The position numbers and the translations under genes are program-made. 64,000 bases of DNA from Sphingobium boeckii (lineage in GTDB: Bacteria > Pseudomonadota > Alphaproteobacteria > Sphingomonadales > Sphingomonadaceae), in the NCBI RefSeq assembly GCF_014199215.1, contig NZ_JACIJC010000004.1, positions 124,001 to 188,000 on the forward strand. The letters run 5' to 3'. The notes below the pieces were generated by a model that worked only from the letters and a program-made list of their open reading frames with translations, made no database searches and was not told the origin of the DNA. How positions within the stretch are numbered: position 1 is the stretch's first letter; every line of letters starts with the position of its first letter. This document shows positions 52,593 to 61,811 of the stretch, one piece after another.

Positions 52593-52644
52593 TTGCAGTC
52601 GTCCTTCGTCCGGCCAGGGTGCGCCGAGCGGACGGGTCAAGCCC

Positions 52645-52707
52645 GAGCGACGACATCGTTGACCGCGTTTTCGCGGGCGAGGTCGTGCGCCGTTTTGACG
52701 CCCGACC
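52645..52707 (+). promoter_or_regulatory. Leader downstream of riboswitch 2, likely expression platform
   Basis: Contains GAGCGACG (52645-52652) as in the riboswitch 1 leader and a stem GGTCGtGCG/CGCcCGACC (52681-52707) around an unpaired loop. It lies 46 nt before the btuB2 start. No U-tract follows. Confidence 0.45.
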
Positions 52708-52753
52708 CTGCCCATGAAGACGTGGCCGTCATGTCTTTGAAGGGGTGTATCCA

Positions 52754-54697
52754 GTGTCAAAATTTCAGATTGTCGTTCCCGGTCTCCTGTTGCTGTCTTC
52801 CCCCGTTTTCGCGCAAGGGGAGCCGCTCGACGATGCGGCTGGCGAAAGCGGCCTGATCATTGTTACCGCGGCGCGCGCGCCGATTACCAGCGATCAGATC
52901 GCGTCTTCCGTCACCGTGCTCGACAAGCCGGCGATCGACGCCAGCCAAGCGATCATCATATCGGACGTTCTGGTGCGTGCGACGGGCGTGACGCTGACTC
53001 GCAACGGCGGCTATGGCACCGCCACCGGCGTGCGCATCCGCGGGGCTGAGAGCGACCAGACCGTAGTCGTGATCGATGGGGTGAAGCTGAACGATCCCTC
53101 GTCAACCGGCGGCGGCTATAATTTCGCCAATCTGTTTGTCGGCGACACCGCGCAGATCGAAATCCTGCGCGGCCCGCAATCGATATTGTGGGGCAGCCAG
53201 GCCATTGGCGGCGTGGTGAACATCGTCACCGCATCGCCCGAAAAATCGCTGGAAGGCAGCTTCGATGTGGAGGCCGGATCGCGCCAGACCTTCAGCGCAC
53301 GCGCCGGAATCGGCGGCGTGACCGGCCCGGTGACATGGCGTCTGGCCGGCAACGCCTTCACCACCGACGGGATCAGCGCACTCTCTCCGCGCGTCGGCGG
53401 CGTCGAGCCGGATCGTTATACCGATGTCGGCGGCAACGGCCGGGTGAACGTGGATCTCGGGGGCGGTGCCGGACTCGATCTGCGCGGCTATTACGGACGC
53501 GGCCGGGTGGAGATCGATTCCACCACGCGCGATACGCTGGATTACAGTACGACCGAAGATATGCTGGGCTATAGCGCGATCAGCGTCCCTTTGCTGGACG
53601 GCCGCTGGCGCAATCGCCTGGCGATTTCAGCCACGCAGACCGACCGTGACAGCTTCGGCCCCACCCGCGCTCGGCCGCAAAGCCTGGCGGCGCATGGCAC
53701 CAACCGGCGCTATGAATATCAGGGCGGTTTCGCCATCACCCAAGGCTGGGACGCGACCTTCGGGCTAGAGCGAGAGGAATCGCGTCTGCGTACCTACAAT
53801 CTTCCCGCCAGCCTGACCGCGGTGATCCCGACACCCACGCGCGGCAGCGCGCGGCTCGATAGCCTCTATGGCCAATTGATCGCACAAGTCATCGATCCGC
53901 TGACGATCACGGCGGGGGTGCGCCACGATGATCATGATCGCTTTGGCGGCAACACCGTCTTTGGCGGCGGCGCGATCCTGTCGCTCTTCAATGGCAATAG
54001 CCTGATCCGCGGCAATTATGCCGAGGGTTTCAAAGCGCCCACGCTGTACCAATTGCAGAGCGAATATGGCAATGCGGCGCTGAAGCCCGAGACGTCGGAG
54101 GGCTGGGAAGCCGGCCTGGAGCAGCGCCTGTTCGATCGCGCGGTCACACTGTCGGCCACTTATTATGCGCGCGACGCTGAAAATCTGATCGTTTTCTATT
54201 CCTGCTCCGGCGCGCCGGCGGGCCTGTGTCTGCAACCAGGTTCGGCCACGATCGGGCGCAGCGGCTATTATGACAATGTCAGCCGCACACGCACGCAGGG
54301 CGTTGAACTGGGCGGCAGCGTGGACGTGGCGGGGTTCGCACTGTCTGGAAACTATAGCTGGATCGATGCGGAAGACCGTTCGCCCGGTGCCACGCTGGGC
54401 AAGAAACTCCGCCGCCTGCCGCGCAACACGGCAAACGGATCGATCGGCTATGCTTTCGGCTTCGGCCTTTCGCTTGCCGCTGCGGTGCGCTGGTCCGGAA
54501 AAGCGTTCGAAAACGCCGCGAACACGCAGATCCTCGACGATTATACGCTGATCGATCTGCGGGCAGCGTTGAAGGCAGGCGACGGCCTTGAAATCTATGC
54601 CCGCGCCGAAAATCTGTTCGACGAATATTATGAGACCGCCCGGAATTACAACACGCTCGGCCGCAGCATTCATGTCGGATTGCGGGGGCGCTTCTGA
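52754..54697 (+). CDS. btuB: BtuB2, TonB-dependent cobalamin receptor
   Basis: 647 residues from the GTG at 52754 with AAGGGG upstream; an earlier GTG at 52745 is in frame. A signal peptide ends SSPVFAQG; the plug domain has GVTLTRNGGYGTATGVRIRG and VIDGVKLNDP, and the barrel ends in IHVGLRGRF. It is similar in type to BtuB1 but clearly divergent, and could prefer another corrinoid. Confidence 0.92.
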   Translation: MSKFQIVVPGLLLLSSPVFAQGEPLDDAAGESGLIIVTAARAPITSDQIASSVTVLDKPAIDASQAIIISDVLVRATGVTLTRNGGYGTATGVRIRGAESDQTVVVIDGVKLNDPSSTGGGYNFANLFVGDTAQIEILRGPQSILWGSQAIGGVVNIVTASPEKSLEGSFDVEAGSRQTFSARAGIGGVTGPVTWRLAGNAFTTDGISALSPRVGGVEPDRYTDVGGNGRVNVDLGGGAGLDLRGYYGRGRVEIDSTTRDTLDYSTTEDMLGYSAISVPLLDGRWRNRLAISATQTDRDSFGPTRARPQSLAAHGTNRRYEYQGGFAITQGWDATFGLEREESRLRTYNLPASLTAVIPTPTRGSARLDSLYGQLIAQVIDPLTITAGVRHDDHDRFGGNTVFGGGAILSLFNGNSLIRGNYAEGFKAPTLYQLQSEYGNAALKPETSEGWEAGLEQRLFDRAVTLSATYYARDAENLIVFYSCSGAPAGLCLQPGSATIGRSGYYDNVSRTRTQGVELGGSVDVAGFALSGNYSWIDAEDRSPGATLGKKLRRLPRNTANGSIGYAFGFGLSLAAAVRWSGKAFENAANTQILDDYTLIDLRAALKAGDGLEIYARAENLFDEYYETARNYNTLGRSIHVGLRGRF

Positions 54698-54701
54698 TGG
54701 C

Positions 54702-54770
54702 ATGTGGTTCGATGGACTTCGGACAGACTGGATGGCTTTTCATGAATTTGCGCGGCAGGAGATGAAATGA
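54702..54770 (+). CDS. Possible 22-residue micro-ORF
   Basis: ATG to TGA encodes MWFDGLRTDWMAFHEFARQE plus MK. Its stop overlaps the DUF1636 start (ATGAAATGATG), so it could couple translation of the next gene. The ribosome site is weak and length is too small for statistics; it may be non-coding. Confidence 0.3.
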   Translation: MWFDGLRTDWMAFHEFARQEMK

Positions 54771-55177
54771 TGCTGACACAAGTCGATGATGGACCCGCGG
54801 TGGTCGCGTGCAACACCTGCCGTCATTCGGATGAATCGCGGCAGGATGCCGAGGGCATCCGCGGCGGCGCACGCCTGGTGGCGGCGCTCGAAACAGTGAA
54901 GGCATCGGACGATCGCTATGCCGGAATCGCGGTGCAGCAGATGCCGTGCCTGTTTGCGTGCACCGATTTCTGCACCATTCACCTGCGCGCGCCGGGCAAG
55001 GTGGGCTATGTGCTCGGCCGCTTCACGCCGGATGAGGAGGCCGCGCGTGCGATCCTCGATTATGCCGTGCATTATGCCGCGAGCGATCATGGCCGCGTGC
55101 CGTTCTCCCAATGGCCGCAGGGCGTGAAAGGCCATTTCATCACGCGCACCCCGCCCGCCGGGTTCGTCGCTGAATGA
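54767..55177 (+). CDS. DUF1636 family metal-binding protein
   Basis: 136 residues from ATG at 54767 (or the next ATG) with AGGAG upstream. Cysteines in CNTCRH and in MPCLFACTDFCTIHLRAPGK fit the DUF1636/ferredoxin-like family often found with cobalamin genes. Its function is unknown; the cysteines may hold metal. It overlaps cobT by 4 nt. Confidence 0.85.
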   Translation: MMLTQVDDGPAVVACNTCRHSDESRQDAEGIRGGARLVAALETVKASDDRYAGIAVQQMPCLFACTDFCTIHLRAPGKVGYVLGRFTPDEEAARAILDYAVHYAASDHGRVPFSQWPQGVKGHFITRTPPAGFVAE

Positions 55178-56190
55178 GCGCGTTCGCAACCGTGGCAGCG
55201 TTCGACGCCGCGCTGCGCGCTCTGCCTGCGCCCGATGAGGCAGCCATCGCCGCCGCCGTGGAACGACAGGCGTCGCTCACCAAGCCTGCGGGATCGCTCG
55301 GACGGCTGGAGGATATCGCGCTGTTTCTGGCCGGATGGCAGGGCAAGGCGCGTCCTACTGTCGATCGCGCGCGCGTCACGGTATTTGCCGGCAATCACGG
55401 AATCACCGCGCATGGCGTGAGCGCATTTCCGCCGGCCGTCACCGCGCAGATGGTCGCGAATTTCGAAGCGGGCGGCGCGGCGATCAACGCCCTTTCGGGC
55501 GCGGCCGGGCTTGAGCTGAAGGTTGTCGCGCTGGAATTGGATCGGCCCACCGCTGATTTCACCGTGGCACCCGCGATGAGCGCGGCCGAATGCCTTGCCG
55601 CTTTGTCCGCAGGGGCCGCCGCGGTCGATCCAGCGCTCGATCTGCTGGCGGTGGGCGAAATGGGGATCGGCAATTCGACCGCCGCCGCGGCGCTGTGCGC
55701 ACGCAGCTTCGGCGGCGCGGCGCGCGATTGGGTCGGGCCGGGAACGGGCGTGGATGCGGATGGGATAGCGCGCAAAATCGCCGTGGTCGAACGCGGCTTA
55801 TCCTTCCATGACAACACGCCACACACCCCGTTCGAGACGCTGCGGCGGCTGGGCGGTCGCGAGATTGCGGCGATGGCCGGGGCCGTGCTTCAGGCCCGAT
55901 TGTTGCGGATCCCGGTGGTGATGGACGGGTTCATCAGTGGCGCTGCGCTGGCCCCATTGGCCGCCGCCTGCCCCGCGATTACCGATCATTGCATCGCGGG
56001 CCATGTCTCGCTGGAGCCAGGCCATGCCCGCCTGCTCGATCGATTGGGCCTGATCCCCTTGCTCTCCCTCAACATGCGGCTGGGCGAGGCGAGCGGGGCC
56101 GCGATAGCGGTGTCCATCATCCGCGCAGCGCTGGCGGCGCACAATAATATGGCTACTTTTGCTGAAGCCGGGGTTTCGAACGCGCCATGA
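55174..56190 (+). CDS. cobT: CobT, nicotinate-nucleotide-dimethylbenzimidazole phosphoribosyltransferase
   Basis: 338 residues, normal. Conserved blocks are TKPAGSLGRLEDIALFLAGW, FAGNHGI, EMGIGNSTAAAAL and the C-terminal NMRLGEASGAAIAVSII with the catalytic glutamate. It activates the lower-ligand base as alpha-ribazole phosphate (called cobU in Pseudomonas naming). Confidence 0.96.
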   Translation: MSAFATVAAFDAALRALPAPDEAAIAAAVERQASLTKPAGSLGRLEDIALFLAGWQGKARPTVDRARVTVFAGNHGITAHGVSAFPPAVTAQMVANFEAGGAAINALSGAAGLELKVVALELDRPTADFTVAPAMSAAECLAALSAGAAAVDPALDLLAVGEMGIGNSTAAAALCARSFGGAARDWVGPGTGVDADGIARKIAVVERGLSFHDNTPHTPFETLRRLGGREIAAMAGAVLQARLLRIPVVMDGFISGAALAPLAAACPAITDHCIAGHVSLEPGHARLLDRLGLIPLLSLNMRLGEASGAAIAVSIIRAALAAHNNMATFAEAGVSNAP

Positions 56191-56756
56191 CCGATTTCGC
56201 GCTTCACCTGCTGCGGCACGGCGAGCCCGAACGCACCGGCCTGATGCTGGGCCGCACGGATTGCGCCTCAACCGCGGCGGGCATCGCCGCCTGTGTCGAT
56301 CAGGCGGGCGATCTCGGCATCGAGACGCTGATATCGTCCGATCTGATCCGGGCAAGCCATGCGGCGAGCGCGATCGGCCGGACATTGAATATATCCGTGA
56401 CGCGCGATCCGCGCTGGCGCGAGCTGGATTTCGGGGCGTGGGACGGCATGGCGAGCGCCGATCTCGATCCCGAGGCTCTGGGCCGTTTCTGGAATGACCC
56501 CGATGCTCATCCGCCGCCGGGCGGCGAACGCTGGTCCGCGCTGGTGGCGCGCGTGTCGGACGCGATCGCGATGCTCCCGCCCCGCCCCACGCTGATCGTC
56601 ACGCATGGCGGCGCGATGCGCGCGGCGCTGGCGGCGCTCTGCGGCTTCGATCAACGTCAGCTCTGGGCATTCGAACTGCCTTATGCCGCCTTGCTGTCTC
56701 TGCGGGTGTGGGAAGGGCAACCACGCTCGGCGCAGATTACGGGCCTTTACGCGTGA
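56187..56756 (+). CDS. cobC: CobC, alpha-ribazole phosphatase-like
   Basis: 189 residues of the histidine phosphatase family: LLRHGEPERTGLMLGRTD at the N-terminus with the catalytic histidine, DPRWRELDFGAWDGMASADL and LIVTHGGAMRAAL. In context it should dephosphorylate alpha-ribazole phosphate. It overlaps cobT and cobS. Confidence 0.9.
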   Translation: MTDFALHLLRHGEPERTGLMLGRTDCASTAAGIAACVDQAGDLGIETLISSDLIRASHAASAIGRTLNISVTRDPRWRELDFGAWDGMASADLDPEALGRFWNDPDAHPPPGGERWSALVARVSDAIAMLPPRPTLIVTHGGAMRAALAALCGFDQRQLWAFELPYAALLSLRVWEGQPRSAQITGLYA

Positions 56757-57472
56757 AAGGCTTCATCATCGCGCTGCAATTTCTGACACGATTGCCGGCG
56801 CCGCGCATGGATGTGAAAGGCGACAATTTTCCTCATGCCATGCGCTGGTTTCCCGCCGTTGGTCTGGTCATCGGACTGATCCTGTCGGGTGCGGCCTTTA
56901 CAGGTTCGCTGATCGATCCCTGGACCGGCGCACTGGCCGCGCTTGTCGCCTGGGTGCTGGTCACCGGCGCGCTCCATCTCGATGGACTTTCCGATCTGGC
57001 GGATGCCAGCGGTGCGGCGCACAAGGATCGAGAACGCTTCCTGGCAGTGATGGCCGATCCCCATGTCGGTAGCTTCGGCGTCGTGGCGATCGGGCTGCAA
57101 TTGATCGCCAAGATCATCCTGCTGCACGGGCTGATCGAAGCGCAGGCATGGGCAGTCTTGGCACTGATCCCCTTCGCCGCCCGGATCGGTCCGCTCGCCT
57201 GGACCCGCTGGCTGGAGCCGCTTCATAGCGGGCTGGCCGCGCGCTTCGCCAAGGCGATCCGGCTTCAGGATATCATTGGCTGGGCCGCCGTGCTCTCGGC
57301 GAGCGCGCTGATCGCCCCGTTCATCCTGATCGCACCTATATTAATCGCGCTCTGGGGTCTCTGGCTGCATCGCGCATTGGGCGGTGTATCGGGTGATTGC
57401 CACGGCGCGGGGATCGAACTGGTCGAGACCGGCCTGCTCGCCGCCTTATTGATCGGCACCCGCCTGCTTTGA
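56753..57472 (+). CDS. cobS: CobS, cobalamin synthase (adenosylcobinamide-GDP ribazoletransferase)
   Basis: 239 residues from a GTG at 56753 that overlaps the cobC stop. Membrane protein with the motif LHLDGLSDLADASGA (metal-binding) and the start KGFIIALQFLTRLP. It joins AdoCbi-GDP and alpha-ribazole (cobV in Pseudomonas naming). Its 3' end overlaps the convergent cobQ by 27 nt. Confidence 0.93.
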   Translation: MKGFIIALQFLTRLPAPRMDVKGDNFPHAMRWFPAVGLVIGLILSGAAFTGSLIDPWTGALAALVAWVLVTGALHLDGLSDLADASGAAHKDRERFLAVMADPHVGSFGVVAIGLQLIAKIILLHGLIEAQAWAVLALIPFAARIGPLAWTRWLEPLHSGLAARFAKAIRLQDIIGWAAVLSASALIAPFILIAPILIALWGLWLHRALGGVSGDCHGAGIELVETGLLAALLIGTRLL

Positions 57473-58912
57473 CACTGCGATCAGCCCGTCGATATCCAGA
57501 TGCGCTTCCAGCGCCGCGGCGATCTCATCTAGCGCGGTATCGACCGAGGCATGATAATCGCGCCCCCCCCCCTCCACACCGATCCTCGCCAGGAGCGCGG
57601 CGCGTTGCCCGGGATCGGCGAACAGGCCATGAATATAGCTGCCCATCACCAGCCCGTCCGCGCTGATCGCACCATCCGCGCGACCAGCCTCAAATTGTGC
57701 GAATGGCCGCGCCGCGTCTGGCCCGGTGGTCTCGCCCATGTGCATTTCATAGCCGTCGAATGGCGCGCCAAAGGCTGCGCCGCGCACCTGCCGCAACGCC
57801 TTGGCCGGGGTCAGCATCGTCTCCACGTCAAGCAGCCCCAGCCCATCTACGCTGCCCGGCGCGCCCTCGATCCCGTGGGGATCGGACAGCCGCGTGCCGA
57901 GCATCTGATAGCCGCCGCACAGCCCCAGGATCGCGCCACCACGCCGATGATGCGCACGAATGTCCACGTCCCAGCCCTCCGCCTGGAGCGCCGCTAGATC
58001 GGCCATCGTCGCCTTGGACCCCGCCAGCACGATCAGCGCGGCCTCCGCAGGGATCGGCTGGCCTGGCGGCACCATCAGCAATTCCACGCCCGGCTCCAGC
58101 TTCAGCGGATCGAGATCGTCGAAATTGGAAATCCGCGGCAGGATCGGGCAGGCGATCAGTTTCGCGCCCGGCCCGCGCGCCGCATGGCGCTCAAGCACCA
58201 CCGCATCCTCGCTGGGCAGCCGTGCCGTCGCCGCCAGCCACGGCACGACGCCGAAACCGCGCCATCGGGCGATTGTCTCGATCTGCCGATAGCCATCCTC
58301 GAACAGTGCGGGATCGCCGCGAAACTTGTTGATGATGAAGCCGTGGATCATCGCCGCATCGGCGGGATCAATCACTGCCTTCGTGCCCACGATTGCCGCG
58401 ATCACGCCCCCGCGATCGATGTCGCCGACCAGCACCACCGGGACATCGGCGGCGCGCGCAAAGCCCATGTTGGCGATATCACCGGCGCGCAGGTTGATCT
58501 CGGCGGGCGATCCCGCGCCCTCCACCACCACGATGTCACACCTGGACCGCAAGCGCCGGTAGCTGGCCATGACTTCGCCGAGCAACGCGCCCCGCGCTGC
58601 CCGGAAATTTCCCGAACCCAGCGTGCCGCGCACCTTCCCATGCACGATCAGTTGCGATGTGCGGTCCGCTTGCGGTTTCAATAGCACCGGGTTCATATCG
58701 GTATGCGGCTCTGCGCGGCAGGCGATCGCCTGCAGCGCCTGCGCCCGCCCGATCTCGCCTCCATCCGCCGTCACGGCCGCATTGTTGGACATATTCTGCG
58801 GCTTGAACGGCATCACAGTCAGCCCGCGATTGACCAACGCGCGGCACAATCCGGCGACCAGCACCGATTTGCCGACGTCCGATCCCGTTCCCTGAAGCAT
58901 CACAGCACCCAT
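57446..58912 (-). CDS. cobQ: CobQ, cobyric acid synthase
   Basis: 488 residues from the ATG at 58912 (MGAVMLQGTGSDVGKS). The N-terminal dethiobiotin synthetase-like ATPase domain has LQGTGSDVGKSVLVAGLCRA, and the C-terminal amidotransferase has the nucleophile cysteine in GLCGGYQMLG. It amidates the corrin side chains. It starts inside the end of cbiB. Confidence 0.96.
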   Translation of the reverse strand: MGAVMLQGTGSDVGKSVLVAGLCRALVNRGLTVMPFKPQNMSNNAAVTADGGEIGRAQALQAIACRAEPHTDMNPVLLKPQADRTSQLIVHGKVRGTLGSGNFRAARGALLGEVMASYRRLRSRCDIVVVEGAGSPAEINLRAGDIANMGFARAADVPVVLVGDIDRGGVIAAIVGTKAVIDPADAAMIHGFIINKFRGDPALFEDGYRQIETIARWRGFGVVPWLAATARLPSEDAVVLERHAARGPGAKLIACPILPRISNFDDLDPLKLEPGVELLMVPPGQPIPAEAALIVLAGSKATMADLAALQAEGWDVDIRAHHRRGGAILGLCGGYQMLGTRLSDPHGIEGAPGSVDGLGLLDVETMLTPAKALRQVRGAAFGAPFDGYEMHMGETTGPDAARPFAQFEAGRADGAISADGLVMGSYIHGLFADPGQRAALLARIGVEGGGRDYHASVDTALDEIAAALEAHLDIDGLIAVSKQAGADQ

Positions 58913-59838
58913 GCGGCACCCCCTGCCATGATCCACAGGATAAGGCACGCGCGCCGGTAGATGGCGAGTGCGCGGCGGATATCATCGGCGCTCGCATCGG
59001 CGCGGCCATCCCCGATCCACGGCTTGTCGTGCACAATCCCGTCATAGGCGATCGGCCCGGCCAGCCTGATCCCGATCGCGCCCGCCATCGCCGCCTCGGG
59101 CCACCCCGCATTGGGAGACGCGTGCTTGCCGGCATCCCGGATCATCATGCGCCAGCCGCCCATCCCGGCCAGGCAGATCACCATAGCCGAGAGCCGTGCG
59201 GGGATCAGATTGGCCATATCGTCGGTCCGCGCCGCCGCCCAGCCAAAGGCGCGCCAGCGTTCCTCACGATGACCGATCAGACTGTCCGCCGTGTTGATCG
59301 CCTTATACGCCCAAAGGCCGGGCAGGCCGAGCCACAGCAACCAGAAGAGCGGTGCCGCCACACCATCGCAAAAGCTCTCGGCCAGGCTTTCGATCGTGGC
59401 GCGGGTGACGCCGGACTCACTGAGCGCCGCGGTGTCGCGCCCTACGATCATGCCGACGAAAACGCGCGCCTCGGCCAGATCGCCCGCCATCAATGCACGC
59501 ATGACGGGCAGGACATGATCATGAAGGCTGCGCTGCGCGAGACCGGGCGCCGCGCAGAGCGCCACGCCGATCCACGCCCATTGCCCGAGCCAAAGCGCCA
59601 GCGCATATTCGATCAGGAACCCGATCCCGCCTGCAAAGGCGACCAGGATCACCACCGTGATCACGCCCGCAATTCTTCGGAAAGGCTCGCCACGGGCATG
59701 ATTGTTCCACCGTCCCTCACAACCTTCGATCAGCTTGGCAAACGCGCCCACGGGATGCCCGACCACATTGTAGAGCGCGGGCGGCCAGCCGATCGCGGCG
59801 TCAATCACCAGCGCCAAAAGGGCGACCGGTTCAGCCAA
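58900..59838 (-). CDS. cbiB: CbiB, adenosylcobinamide-phosphate synthase
   Basis: 312 residues from a TTG at 59838 overlapping the cobD stop. Several membrane helices and family blocks (NVVGHPVGAFAKLIEGCEGR, ATIESLAESFCDGVAAPLFW, LGLPGLWAYKAINTADSLIG). It attaches aminopropanol phosphate to cobyrate (cobD in Pseudomonas naming). Confidence 0.94.
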   Translation of the reverse strand: MAEPVALLALVIDAAIGWPPALYNVVGHPVGAFAKLIEGCEGRWNNHARGEPFRRIAGVITVVILVAFAGGIGFLIEYALALWLGQWAWIGVALCAAPGLAQRSLHDHVLPVMRALMAGDLAEARVFVGMIVGRDTAALSESGVTRATIESLAESFCDGVAAPLFWLLWLGLPGLWAYKAINTADSLIGHREERWRAFGWAAARTDDMANLIPARLSAMVICLAGMGGWRMMIRDAGKHASPNAGWPEAAMAGAIGIRLAGPIAYDGIVHDKPWIGDGRADASADDIRRALAIYRRACLILWIMAGGAAWVL

Positions 59839-60805
59839 GCCCCAGCGCCCGATCGAGCCGGTCCAATGCTGCCTCGCTGCCCGGCAATCCCAGCCGCAGC
59901 CAGCGCGGATGATGATCGAACGGCCGGGTCAATATCCCCTGCCCTGCCAGATGTTCGAACAGCGCCTCCGCGTGGCCCGTCTCGATCAGCCGGAACAAGG
60001 GACAGGTGCCGCGAGGATCGAAACCATGCCGCCGCAGCACCACATCGAGTGCCGCAGCCTCATCCGCCAGCGCTTGGCGCATCATCGCGATCCATGCCGC
60101 ATCCGCATAGGCGGCGGCACCAATCTGCAACGCCGCCGTCGAAACGGGCCAGCTTCCCAATCGGGCGCGCAGTCGATCGATCATCGCCCGCGGTCCGATC
60201 GCAAAGCCAAGCCGCAGCCCGGCGAGCCCGAAGAATTTGCCGAAGGATCGCAACACCATGAGCGGACGATCTTCGGCCACGTGATGCGCCACGCTGGTGC
60301 CCGGAAGCGCATCGGCAAACGCCTCGTCGACGATCAGCCAGCCTCCCGCCTGTGTGATGTCCAAAAGCGCTTCGGTCGAAAAAATATGCCCGTCTGGATT
60401 CGCAGGGTTTGCGAGCAGCACCGTTCGACCCCCGCGCGTGGGAATCGCGTGCGCATCGATCGACTGCGATCCGGACAGCGCCTCCGCATGGGTGCGATAG
60501 CCATCCGCCACATGAAAGGCGGGGCGCGGCAATGGCAGCGTATCGAGCAGACGCAGCCCGATCTCGGTACCCGGCAGCGCGCACACGAAATCGGGGGACG
60601 TGCCGAAGCAGACCGCCGCCGCGGCCTCCAGCGCGCGCAGGCCAGCTTCGTCGGGCAGTGCGCGCCAGTCGATCTCCATTGCGGCAGCGCCTGGCCAGGG
60701 ATGAGGATTGATGCCGGTGGACAGATCGAGCCACGGTTCCGGCGCGCTAGCGAAACGCAGTCGCGCGGCGCTCAATCTGCCGCCATGGAACGTCCATTCA
60801 CTCAA
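59831..60805 (-). CDS. cobD: CobD, threonine-phosphate decarboxylase
   Basis: 324 residues from a TTG at 60805 with AAGGGG upstream (MSEWTFHGGRL); a GTG at 60823 adds six residues. PLP aminotransferase fold with DLSTGINPHPWP, LIVDEAFADALPG and SFGKFFGLAGLRLGF holding the cofactor lysine. It makes the aminopropanol-phosphate linker used by CbiB (cobC in Pseudomonas naming). Confidence 0.93.
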   Translation of the reverse strand: MSEWTFHGGRLSAARLRFASAPEPWLDLSTGINPHPWPGAAAMEIDWRALPDEAGLRALEAAAAVCFGTSPDFVCALPGTEIGLRLLDTLPLPRPAFHVADGYRTHAEALSGSQSIDAHAIPTRGGRTVLLANPANPDGHIFSTEALLDITQAGGWLIVDEAFADALPGTSVAHHVAEDRPLMVLRSFGKFFGLAGLRLGFAIGPRAMIDRLRARLGSWPVSTAALQIGAAAYADAAWIAMMRQALADEAAALDVVLRRHGFDPRGTCPLFRLIETGHAEALFEHLAGQGILTRPFDHHPRWLRLGLPGSEAALDRLDRALGLG

Positions 60806-60938
60806 CCGCTTGCCCCTTTGCACCGCGCGCTTTCCTCTCGCGCGTCAGGCTTCGTGGGACAAGTCCAAACACCGAAACACCGTCAGGGGCAAATGGCTAA
60901 GGAGTTGAGGGAATCGCGGCGTGCGTTATGGTTGAGCG

Positions 60939-61460
60939 ATGCCATCCCCGCCCCCCCATATCCTGTTCATTCTCGGCGGCGCACGCTCCGGCAAGAGCCG
61001 TTATGCCCAACAACGCGCCGAACAACTGGAAGGCGATCTGGTCTATATCGCGACGGCCCAGGCATGGGATGATGAAATGACCGCACGGATTGCGCGCCAC
61101 CAGGATGACCGCGGCCCGCGCTGGGCGACCCTCGAAGCGCCACTCGCGTTGGCGGCCGCGATCGACGCCGAAGGGCGCTCGGGCCGCGCGCTCCTGATCG
61201 ATTGCCTCACCCTGTGGGCATCCAACCTGATCTTCGCCGAACGCGATGCCGAGGCGGAAACGGTGCGATTGTTGGATGCGCTGCGTGGGGCACCTTGCCC
61301 TGTCATCCTCGTATCCAACGAAGTCGGCCTGGGGATCGTGCCTGACAATGCACTTGCCCGCCGATTCCGCGATGTGGCAGGCATCATCAATCAGGCGGTC
61401 GCCGCCGCTGCCGATGAAGCGGTATTCATCGCCGCGGGATTGCCGATCAAACTGAAATAG
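60939..61460 (+). CDS. cobU: CobU, adenosylcobinamide kinase/guanylyltransferase
   Basis: 173 residues. P-loop ILGGARSGKSRYAQQRA, then ATAQAWDDEMTARIARHQDD with the histidine that takes GMP, and ALLIDCLTLWASNL. It phosphorylates and guanylylates AdoCbi. It is divergent from cobD; the 133-nt gap between them shows no clear promoter (cobP in Pseudomonas naming). Confidence 0.95.
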   Translation: MPSPPPHILFILGGARSGKSRYAQQRAEQLEGDLVYIATAQAWDDEMTARIARHQDDRGPRWATLEAPLALAAAIDAEGRSGRALLIDCLTLWASNLIFAERDAEAETVRLLDALRGAPCPVILVSNEVGLGIVPDNALARRFRDVAGIINQAVAAAADEAVFIAAGLPIKLK

Positions 61461-61472
61461 CGGGGCTGGCAC

Positions 61473-61811
61473 CTATACGCCGGGATCGGAAACCGTGGCG
61501 ACTGGCCCGGCGCGATCACCTGGCCTGACGACGCGGCGCAAAAGAAAGCCCAGACCGAAACCGATGACGCTGGCGATCAGCCAGGGGATGCCCCCGATCG
61601 TCGCCACCAGCATGAAGCCGAACGCCATATTTTCAAACAGGTTCGGCACCGGCGGCCGTGTGATGGTTTCCCAGATGACGATCCCGCAATAGACGATGAG
61701 GGGCAGGACCAGCCAAAAGAGCATGGCCCGCACCAGCCAGCGCCGGGGCAGTATCACGACAAGAACGGCCGGCGCGATCAGGGCGGCGATCACGATCAGG
61801 GTAAAGTTCAA
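61473..61811 (-). CDS. Small membrane protein of unknown function
   Basis: 112 residues from a TTG at 61811 overlapping the upstream stop; a longer frame to 61844 is possible. Three hydrophobic helices: about 5-22 (LIVIAALIAPAVLVVIL), 29-48 and 68-92. No motif recognised. It is coupled to the lipoprotein gene. Confidence 0.65.
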   Translation of the reverse strand: MNFTLIVIAALIAPAVLVVILPRRWLVRAMLFWLVLPLIVYCGIVIWETITRPPVPNLFENMAFGFMLVATIGGIPWLIASVIGFGLGFLLRRVVRPGDRAGPVATVSDPGV

